Positions 9,101 to 13,194 of a stretch of 13,194 nucleotides of DNA are shown one piece after another. The DNA comes from Ignavibacteriota bacterium (GTDB lineage Bacteria > Bacteroidota > Ignavibacteria > UBA10030 > SZUA-254). Within the stretch, counting starts at the first letter, position 1; each line of letters opens with the position of its first letter. Made by a program: the position numbers and the translations under genes. Location: positions 1 to 13,194 of the forward strand of contig JACPVN010000183.1 of assembly GCA_016191715.1 (NCBI GenBank), written 5' to 3'. Under the pieces are notes generated by a model that searched no databases, was not told the origin of the DNA, and worked only from the letters and a program-made list of their open reading frames with translations.

Positions 9101-9508
9101 ATCATAATGTCCGGTGAGATTTACCGGAGGTTCAATCGGACCGCCACCACCGCCGCCCGAACTATCGGAGCCGGCAACTACCCAACGTGTAAGAGTCGGG
9201 GCGCTTTCGACACTGCCATAAACGGCAGTGAGATAATAAAAATATGTTGTGCCGAGCGTGATACTTTCATCGTCGTATCGTCTGTCGGTTGGTGTGGAAA
9301 TAACTGTGAAGAGAGATTCTGCCTCTGCGCGGCGATAGACATTATAAAATGTGGGAAGCGGACCATCGGGGTGGTGCCATCGTAATTCGATCGCCTGGTC
9401 GAACGCAGAATAGTCGGCTTCAAATTCATCGGGAGGAAGTTGTGCAAAGCCAATGCTTACTGCAAGCAGAGTCAATGCAAAAAGAGCGAAAAGTGTTAAC
9501 CTGTTCAT
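6122..9508 (-). CDS. Secreted T9SS protein with FN3-like and carboxypeptidase-regulatory-like domains
   Basis: This 1128-residue protein has a signal peptide (MNRLTLFALFALTLLAVSIGFAQ). The start is supported by AAAGGA seven bases upstream (9516-9521 on the complement). Domain order by residue: two fibronectin-III-like domains (about 25-110 and 128-215, each with YN(V/I)YR and YFYYLTA/YNYFVTA) joined by a Gly-rich linker; an Ig/He_PIG-like domain (227-313, IDAATGLIQWTP); four carboxypeptidase-regulatory-like beta-sandwiches (about 318-412, 424-530, 536-635, 650-730; e.g. GSISGTI, DSLGNYTLSNIPDGDYSV), the second with a very acidic loop; the duplicated GWNL module (750-880); the TLYFG/FDVRF module (915-1030); and a T9SS sorting domain (1040-1128, NYPNPFNPTT, GIYFYRVT, KKMTLIR). 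Known: these folds are structural or binding modules; no peptidase domain is present. Inferred: a surface adhesin or scaffold. The gene is convergent with its downstream neighbour. Confidence 0.92.
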   Translation of the reverse strand: MNRLTLFALFALTLLAVSIGFAQLPPDEFEADYSAFDQAIELRWHHPDGPLPTFYNVYRRAEAESLFTVISTPTDRRYDDESITLGTTYFYYLTAVYGSVESAPTLTRWVVAGSDSSGGGGGGPIEPPVNLTGHYDDDGKVELDWFSPAPPSSPLSYNIYRKGDSLSEFSVIGNAPEPEFDDFNVTFGATYNYFVTALYSGNVESGPSNTISVFISDSSEDSGEVEFDVTSVPPRTTLINQPYQYDVEVAGAPVGSTVCFTLKHAPTGMTIDAATGLIQWTPTRLGVFEIEVKARTCAGPEGEAEQEFHLLVLSGTPGSIFGTVTDQNALGLDSIKIKAFDVTNGAYVMKVYTDSSGNYSFPTLNPSTYFLKADAEDCGYRDEWFENASNIAGATPILVTEGASITINFSLVHKDSTGTNTPNQISGTVLDESALPVAGATVTLFSADDDSSSDDEFDDDSNEHEVVASTTTDSNGLYSFTMPEGHYVVGASADGFAPQYWNHVSSPLEAEDIHLEDNDITGIDFTLGTTAVTAGSISGTIRNGFDSTGVFSFVIAFHNDDFDTLAGDDLFSGYSDSLGNYTLSNIPDGDYSVLAVPVGNFIPTFYNLAGGTAFGDSATFVTVLGAAVAGVDIYALQDSVDGLNMIAGQVNAGAFGKTNSTLSAISVGGVLVTISEVQTGKIVSNGITNNSGSYNTTGIAPGTYNVTFQKPGLNSVQLQTQVSYQNNVPTISTVNALMSDGTGNALGIMSIQRGWNLVSLPVTVVDAQRTAVFPDANSAAFHFTSVAGYQSTESLVNGTGYWVKFPLTAIMQVGGTERANEIVSLNAGWNLIGSVSHPVETSSLVTSPEGILSANIWEYQRGYQMSQYIQPGKGYWVYASANGTVTMNGVSATPKSFGAISSSFAKNNSLTFRDADGNSGTLYFGSSLNNADATMTQMPPVPPTDAFDVRFASNRFAEVHSSKLSTMKEFAITLNALKAPVSIEWNINEAGFTYSLKNENGKPVATSNGNKKLVLNNVSGGTTRLVLGVQGQTTPQEFSLHQNYPNPFNPTTNFGFRIANFGLVTLKVYNLLGQEITTLMNNVGMEAGEYSVPFDASYLTSGIYFYRVTVQETSGQEFSAMKKMTLIR
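6321..6351 (+). repeat. Triplicated AATCCGAAAT repeat inside the sorting domain of the minus-strand gene
   Basis: Three copies of AATCCGAAAT lie at 6321-6330, 6335-6344 and 6342-6351, the last two overlapping by three bases. On the coding strand they read NFGFRIANFGL in the first strand of the T9SS sorting domain, where the two left-hand genes have SIAFDLPENAL and MIAFELPEDAL. The segment replaces the usual residues without changing domain length. Confidence 0.75.
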
Positions 9509-9515
9509 GGGTTTG

Positions 9516-9521
9516 TCCTTT
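9516..9521 (-). promoter_or_regulatory. Shine-Dalgarno AAAGGA of the minus-strand gene
   Basis: The complement reads AAAGGA followed by CAAACCC and the ATG, a seven-base spacing. It fixes the start just before the signal peptide. Confidence 0.75.
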
Positions 9522-9562
9522 GTTGATAGTGAATAGTAAATGAAAGTCTAAATCTGATGGAC

Positions 9563-9568
9563 AGTATA
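9563..9568 (-). promoter_or_regulatory. Possible -10 element for the minus-strand gene
   Basis: On the complement, TTTGATAATATACTG contains TATACT about 55 bp upstream of the ATG. No good -35 hexamer stands 17 bp before it (CCTGCT), so this is only a candidate. Confidence 0.25.
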
Positions 9569-9665
9569 TTATCAAAGCCTGTGCCAGCAGGTTTTTTATC
9601 AAAAAATGGTGAAATCAGTTCGTATGGGAGGATTTTGTTTACTTCAGTAAAACAGGTGGGACAAT

Positions 9666-9708
9666 GATTCCACACCATCCATTATCGTCTTCACGAAGAT
9701 GTGGAATC
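9666..9708. other. Inverted repeat with 9-bp arms in the intergenic region
   Basis: GATTCCACA (9666-9674) pairs perfectly with TGTGGAATC (9700-9708). The 25-base interior includes a second small hairpin, TCGT-CTTC-ACGA (9685-9696). No T run follows, so it is not an intrinsic terminator. It could be a regulatory RNA structure or the remnant of a small palindromic element. Confidence 0.5.
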
Positions 9709-9755
9709 GAGGGGACAGAAATAGGATGAAACAAAGATTGAGAAAGGTTAAATGT

Positions 9756-9772
9756 ATAATGAAGTTCATTAT
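9756..9772. promoter_or_regulatory. Candidate operator: perfect 17-bp dyad
   Basis: ATAATGAA-G-TTCATTAT is perfectly symmetrical around a single G and lies 64 bp upstream of the -35 hexamer at 9837. This is typical geometry for a dimeric transcription-factor site, but no cognate regulator is in the window. Confidence 0.4.
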
Positions 9773-9836
9773 GTGAATTTTCTTATAAGGAGATCACCAA
9801 CGTCTGGGGGAAAAAAGTTTTATTCTGCGAAATCGC

Positions 9837-9865
9837 TTGACATTTAAGAATTTATTTCTTATACT
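9837..9865 (+). promoter_or_regulatory. Strong sigma-70-type promoter
   Basis: TTGACA (9837-9842), a 17-bp spacer and TATACT (9860-9865) are a near-perfect housekeeping promoter. Transcription should start near 9872, giving a leader of about 80 nt to the ATG at 9951 or about 200 nt to the preferred ATG at 10071. The pattern is unlike the TTTG/TAnnTTTG promoter described for Bacteroides-type organisms. Confidence 0.8.
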
Positions 9866-9895
9866 ATCACCGAAGAAAGAGTGAGATTATTTTTA

Positions 9896-9930
<35 letters not shown>

Positions 9931-10070
9931 ACAAATTTCAAAAACATGAGATGGTTTTTTATATGATGAGTAGAGTTCGATGGGTTCCAAATCCTCCCCC
10001 AACTAAAAAGGAAATTGAAATACACCAGCCGCAGACTCGAGAAAATACTTGGCTGGAGAAATCAAGCAGA

Positions 10071-12161
10071 ATGAGTTTCTCCTCATTCCTGTTGCAACTT
10101 GAGACTGGTTATTTCTTGGGTAGAGTTGTGTCGTTTTTTCTTCTCTTATATTTTTTCTCTGCATCTTTTCTCTGTGCTCAAAACGATAGATTACTTCTTC
10201 AATCTAATCCCGGTTGGAATTTACTCTCCATTCCCCTCTCTTTATCCGATCCGCGAACGACAAACATATTTCCTACTGCTTCCTCAAAAGCATTTCGGTA
10301 CCTCGGAAGTTATGTACCGCAAGATTCCCTCAACCATGGTTTAGGGTATTGGATTAAGTTTGATTCAGTTGAACAATTTATATTGCGTGGCTCTCTCCGA
10401 AATGCTGATACAATAGTTCTCCGCAAGGGATGGAATATGATTGGCTCTGTTGCGCTGCCAATCCCAACATCGAAGATCACAACGTCGCCCGCCAACATTC
10501 TCGCATCAACATACTACATGTTTGATGTTGATTCCGGGTACAAGGCGGTTGATACGCTGCTTCCCGGAATTGCTTATTGGGTGAAAAGTACACAACAGGG
10601 TTCGATGCGGCAATACTGCTGGGTGCCAACAACACAAATTCTTCTTTCGCCTGCTGATGCGTTCACAACATTAACTCCACCGTTACTACGTTGGCGTGCT
10701 TCACGCTGTCAAGCGGAGTACAGGTTGCAAATTGCTCTTGAGCCGGGATTCTCAACATTTACATTAGATACACTCGTCCAAGACACGACGTACCAACTTC
10801 CCTCGCTCTGCGATACATCTCAGTACTACTGGCGAGTTGGTATTGCTTCAACCAACAACGAAACTGTTTGGTCGGTCTCACGCTCGTATCAATGGGCGTA
10901 CCCGACACAAGGATTGGTTGAGCCCCCTGACGGTGCAGATGTTACTATTGCTCCTTTGTTACAATGGCGATGGTTTGGCAGCGAAACTATTTCGTATCGA
11001 CTTCAGATAGCGAAGGATTCACAGTTATCAATGCTCTTGATCGATTCTCTGCTCACCGACACTCTCTTTCAAGTTGACACGCTTTCAATCGCCACAGATT
11101 ATTTTTGGCGCATTACCATTTTGGATAGTGGTTGTAACGGCAATGGAAATCCCGTTTGGTCAGCCGTAAGGCGTTTCCATACTTCTGCGTGGGAATATCT
11201 TGGATTAGAAACAGAATCTGTCAACATGGCAGTTTTTGATTGGGCAAACCCTAATATCATCTACGCCGTGAGTTCAAGTGATTTTTCGGGTGGAACGGTA
11301 GGAGGCATCTTTAAGTCCACCGATCGTGGCACCTCGTGGGATACACTGATTCGAGGTGTAACGGGACTTGATATTGATATTGACCCATTCAATTCTTCAA
11401 TTGTCTATTTCACGCTGGGGATTAATTTTCTCACCCAAGCTGGCATTCTCAAAACCACTGACGGCGGTATGACTTGGACTGCGGCTGATTCCGGTATCAG
11501 GATCAATTTTGAAGAGGGTCCTATAGAATTTACAATCGATCCTCAGAATTCCAATATTCTTTACGTTGGAACGGGCGGACCTTTTGGAGGCACAATCTAC
11601 AAAAGCACAAACGGAGGTATGTATTGGTTCACAATTGCACCAGACTCTATCGGAGAACTATATTCTGGCATCGGCTCAATTGTCATCCATCCAGAGAACA
11701 CTAATATCATTTATGCAGTAGTCTACTCCTTTGCGTTGCTTTACAGGACAACCGATGGTGGTATTACATGGCAACGGCTTTCCGTACCGTCACGGGTGAC
11801 GGATGTAAAGTTCAATCTACGCGCGCCGGATAGTATTTACGTAGCTACGCATCAAGGCATGATGCTAAGCACGAATGGAGGAGTGTCGTGGGGATTTATC
11901 AATGCAGGATTACCGGATATACTCCTTTTATATTCTGGTCCGATAATACACTTCGTTGACACATTGTATTCAACAGAACTTGTCATTACGTTGTATCTTC
12001 CCGGATACGTAGAGGAAGCGTACCGTTCCAGAAACGGGGGGTTATCCTGGGAGAGAATGTTGCTTCCAACTATTCCGGTAGCTGGCTATTTTCTACGGTC
12101 ACCTAATGATTCTACAATATATGCTTGCGTCCGTCGGGGATTTCATAAATATATTCGTTAA
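10071..12161 (+). CDS. Secreted propeller protein with N-terminal GWNL module, no T9SS sorting domain
   Basis: I prefer the ATG at 10071 (696 residues). It gives a plausible signal peptide (hydrophobic VVSFFLLLYFFSASFLCA, cleavage near CA-QN) and has GGAG 12 bases upstream. The ATG at 9951 adds 40 residues that would put the hydrophobic core too far from the N-terminus. Order: duplicated GWNL module (about residues 48-185; GWNLLSIPL and GWNMIGSVALP, each followed by YW(I/V)K); two FN3-like domains (about 190-370, both with YRLQIA and YYWRV/YFWRI); then six Asp-box (BNR/sortilin-like) motifs: STDRGTSW, TTDGGMTW, STNGGMYW, TTDGGITW, STNGGVSW, SRNGGLSW. It ends YACVRRGFHKYIR with no NPFNP sorting domain. 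Known: Asp-box propellers are structural or glycan/protein-binding; no glycosidase catalytic set was noted. Expression probably depends on the promoter at 9837-9865 and the microsatellite leader. Confidence 0.88.
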   Translation: MSFSSFLLQLETGYFLGRVVSFFLLLYFFSASFLCAQNDRLLLQSNPGWNLLSIPLSLSDPRTTNIFPTASSKAFRYLGSYVPQDSLNHGLGYWIKFDSVEQFILRGSLRNADTIVLRKGWNMIGSVALPIPTSKITTSPANILASTYYMFDVDSGYKAVDTLLPGIAYWVKSTQQGSMRQYCWVPTTQILLSPADAFTTLTPPLLRWRASRCQAEYRLQIALEPGFSTFTLDTLVQDTTYQLPSLCDTSQYYWRVGIASTNNETVWSVSRSYQWAYPTQGLVEPPDGADVTIAPLLQWRWFGSETISYRLQIAKDSQLSMLLIDSLLTDTLFQVDTLSIATDYFWRITILDSGCNGNGNPVWSAVRRFHTSAWEYLGLETESVNMAVFDWANPNIIYAVSSSDFSGGTVGGIFKSTDRGTSWDTLIRGVTGLDIDIDPFNSSIVYFTLGINFLTQAGILKTTDGGMTWTAADSGIRINFEEGPIEFTIDPQNSNILYVGTGGPFGGTIYKSTNGGMYWFTIAPDSIGELYSGIGSIVIHPENTNIIYAVVYSFALLYRTTDGGITWQRLSVPSRVTDVKFNLRAPDSIYVATHQGMMLSTNGGVSWGFINAGLPDILLLYSGPIIHFVDTLYSTELVITLYLPGYVEEAYRSRNGGLSWERMLLPTIPVAGYFLRSPNDSTIYACVRRGFHKYIR

Positions 12162-12211
12162 CCAGTATGAACCACAGCCATGATCCACCGTAATACCCTT
12201 TGTGAATAAAG

Positions 12212-12294
12212 AAGCGCCCCCGGCGTATCTCCATCAATAGTACTCTGTCCAGGAGTTTTTCAGAAGGATGATATCATCCTGAGGCGCTTTTTTT
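12212..12294 (+). terminator. Composite terminator with nested palindrome
   Basis: AAGCGCC (12212-12218) pairs with GGCGCTT (12283-12289), followed by a run of seven T (12288-12294). Inside the loop lies a perfect 16-bp palindrome, AGGATGATATCATCCT (12265-12280), and a small ACTC/GAGT hairpin (12242-12256), so the RNA would be branched. It begins about 50 bp after the preceding stop codon. Termination fits the T run; the size and branching are unusual. Confidence 0.55.
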
Positions 12295-12338
12295 ACTATA
12301 AGAAATTTCATTCATTCAAACAATAATGGAAGTTAGTA

Positions 12339-12375
12339 TGCATCTGCAAAATGTGCATGACTTTGCACAATGCAA
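12339..12375. promoter_or_regulatory. Cluster of TGCA dyads upstream of the protease gene
   Basis: Five TGCA words start at 12339, 12345, 12354, 12364 and 12371. They form two overlapping inverted repeats: TGTGCA-N6-TGCACA (12352-12369) and TTGCA-CAA-TGCAA (12363-12375). A TATACA/TACAAT -10-like sequence follows at 12382-12389. This could be an operator overlapping a promoter, but neither is certain. Confidence 0.3.
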
Positions 12376-12415
12376 GTACTTTATACAATAATTCACTTAT
12401 TCATAAATTTTACAC

Positions 12416-12420
12416 AGGAG
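12416..12420 (+). promoter_or_regulatory. Shine-Dalgarno AGGAG of the protease gene
   Basis: AGGAG lies five bases before the ATG at 12426. It makes that codon the start rather than the in-frame ATG at 12351, which has no ribosome-binding site and would put 25 unrelated residues before the signal peptide. Confidence 0.8.
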
Positions 12421-12425
12421 TACCT

Positions 12426-13097
12426 ATGTACACAAATGTAATCAAAAATTACAGCTTGCTTATTGTAAGCATAATTGTTTTCCTGTCTCTTACGTATGGA
12501 CAGGCTCAGGAAACTCGATTCGGCATCTGGAAAAACCAGGAGATCGAATATGTTGACCAAGAGATCAATGTTATCTTGCAACGAAATGTACGGTTCAGCG
12601 ATGCCCAGCCGTTGCTGGAATCTCTGCCAATCAATATCGTTAACCATTTTGATAAGATAGGATGTGGAACTCTACGGGCTTCTGCGGGGGTGAACATCTT
12701 CTCCCTCATGGAACTGTTGGAGCGCTCACCTTTTATCAAAGCGGCAGAACCTAATCAGGTTACTCATGTCAACGGAGTGCCAAACGACTATTACTTCACA
12801 AAACAATGGGGAATGAACAACACAGGTCAAAATCCTCCTTCAGGTACGGTTGATGCTGATATTGATGCACCGGAAGCATGGGACATCACGACAGGGAACT
12901 CATCTATCATTCTCGCCGTGTTAGATTCCGGGATACCTCTCGATGGGGAAGGCGTTATTCTTACCCATCCAGATCTTGATGATGTCAATAAGTTCATTGT
13001 AGGTCCAAATTACTCAACCAATTTAAGTCACTGTTTAGGGAATATTAATAATACAGGGTCATCGCGTAATAGTGTGGGTAAAATCATAAGGGTTTGA
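12426..13097 (+). CDS. Truncated subtilisin-like (S8) serine protease, N-terminal fragment
   Basis: The reading frame gives 223 residues. A signal peptide (SLLIVSIIVFLSLTYGQAQ) is followed by an inhibitor-like prodomain (about 30-115) and the start of the catalytic domain. Family motifs are clear: PNDYYFTKQWGMNNTGQ, DADIDAPEAWDITTG, and the catalytic aspartate in VLDSG (Asp167), then HPDLDD. In S8 proteases the next landmark is the catalytic His in (N)GHGTHVAG. Here the protein reads NINNTG and then diverges to SSRNSVGKIIRV and a stop. His and Ser catalytic motifs are therefore missing, and the fragment cannot be an active protease. The break coincides with IS-like sequence starting at 13054. 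The rest of the gene is presumably beyond the window. Inferred role before disruption: exported protease, possibly itself a T9SS substrate. Confidence 0.85.
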   Translation: MYTNVIKNYSLLIVSIIVFLSLTYGQAQETRFGIWKNQEIEYVDQEINVILQRNVRFSDAQPLLESLPINIVNHFDKIGCGTLRASAGVNIFSLMELLERSPFIKAAEPNQVTHVNGVPNDYYFTKQWGMNNTGQNPPSGTVDADIDAPEAWDITTGNSSIILAVLDSGIPLDGEGVILTHPDLDDVNKFIVGPNYSTNLSHCLGNINNTGSSRNSVGKIIRV

Positions 13098-13194
13098 GCA
13101 TGCACGTAAGGATTTTCAGGCGGAGATAATCCTCGTCACGTAAGCCATAGGCACGACGTTGGAACACCCTGATTTTATTATTCAGTCCTTCGAC
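13054..13194 (+). mobile_element. Probable left end of an insertion sequence interrupting the protease gene (runs off window)
   Basis: Protease homology ends at codon 13056-13058 and the following bases carry no recognisable protein. The new sequence starts CAGGGTCATC; from memory, CAGGG is the terminal sequence of ISAs1-family elements, which duplicate 8-10 bp of target. No transposase frame is visible in these 140 bp. Internal structure: direct repeats CACGTAAG (13103-13110, 13137-13144), an AGGATT/AATCCT inverted repeat (13109-13114, 13128-13133), and ACCCTG at 13166-13171 complementary to CAGGGT at 13054-13059. The alternative is a small palindromic element or deletion junction rather than a full IS. 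Confidence 0.45.

Noticed and set aside
9578..9596. Intrinsic terminator CCTG-N6-CAGG-T6
   Set aside because: The stem is only four base pairs and no plus-strand transcript is expected to end there.
9951..10070. N-terminal 40-residue extension of the propeller protein
   Set aside because: There is no Shine-Dalgarno at 9951, 9963 or 9966, and the extension would bury the signal peptide; kept only as an alternative start.
12212..12294. Integron attC site
   Set aside because: The RYYYAAC and GTTRRRY core sites are missing, and the T7 tract fits termination better.
12352..12367. Sigma-54 promoter or CRP site
   Set aside because: The TTGCA half fits a sigma-54 -12 element but the GG of the -24 element is absent. 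The TGTGC/GCACA arms are eight bases apart rather than the CRP arrangement TGTGA-N6-TCACA.
12351..12425. Longer protease start at 12351
   Set aside because: There is no Shine-Dalgarno, the extra 25 residues precede the signal peptide, and the region forms the TGCA dyads; the start at 12426 has AGGAG at ideal spacing.
13072..13194. Group II intron 5' end (GTGTG start)
   Set aside because: Protease homology already ends at about 13058, before the GTGTG at 13072-13076, and no intron domain V or reverse transcriptase is visible.

Overview
The window looks like chromosomal DNA of the Bacteroidota/Chlorobiota/Ignavibacteriota group, most likely an Ignavibacteria-like lineage. The main reason is that three of its five genes end in a type IX secretion system (T9SS) C-terminal sorting domain of the NPFNPTT / VxDVLGRE / GxYFYR / KxMLxxK type common in those genomes. 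Base composition is moderate by eye (not computed). There are no rRNA or tRNA genes, CRISPR arrays, or housekeeping genes. The window is a cluster of large exported surface or secreted proteins built from repeat modules.

Layout. (1) Bases 1-3231, + strand: the 3' part of a giant mosaic protein (SBBP propeller repeats, SdrD_B-like, DPNDK-type repeat, PKD, HYDIN/ASH-like, duplicated GWNL module, T9SS sorting domain). (2) 3319-6033, + strand: a 904-residue secreted protein with a signal peptide, Ig-like and SdrD_B-like domains, an unrecognised helical region and a T9SS sorting domain; a 52-bp palindromic element is inserted in frame in the sorting domain. (3) A bidirectional terminator at 6059-6092 separates it from (4) 6122-9508, - strand: a 1128-residue protein with two fibronectin-III-like domains, an Ig-like domain, four carboxypeptidase-regulatory-like domains, the GWNL module and a sorting domain that carries an ATTTCGGAT repeat. 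(5) A 562-bp regulatory region (9509-10070) contains a hairpin, a perfect 17-bp dyad, a textbook TTGACA-N17-TATACT promoter and a (CT)11(TA)7 microsatellite in the predicted 5' leader of (6) 10071-12161, + strand: a secreted protein with the GWNL module at its N-terminus, two fibronectin-III-like domains and a six-Asp-box propeller, but no sorting domain. (7) After a composite terminator, 12426-13097, + strand, encodes the N-terminal part of a secreted subtilisin-like protease. Homology stops one residue before the expected catalytic-His HGTH motif, where sequence resembling the end of an insertion sequence begins (13054 to the window edge).

How the genes relate. They share exchangeable modules: the GWNL module is in three proteins, the TLYFG/FDVRF module plus sorting domain in two, and the sorting domain in three. 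They look like independently acquired or shuffled exported proteins rather than one pathway. The most interesting signals are the microsatellite in the leader of a surface-protein gene (possible phase variation), the two repeat families inside T9SS sorting domains, and the disrupted protease.
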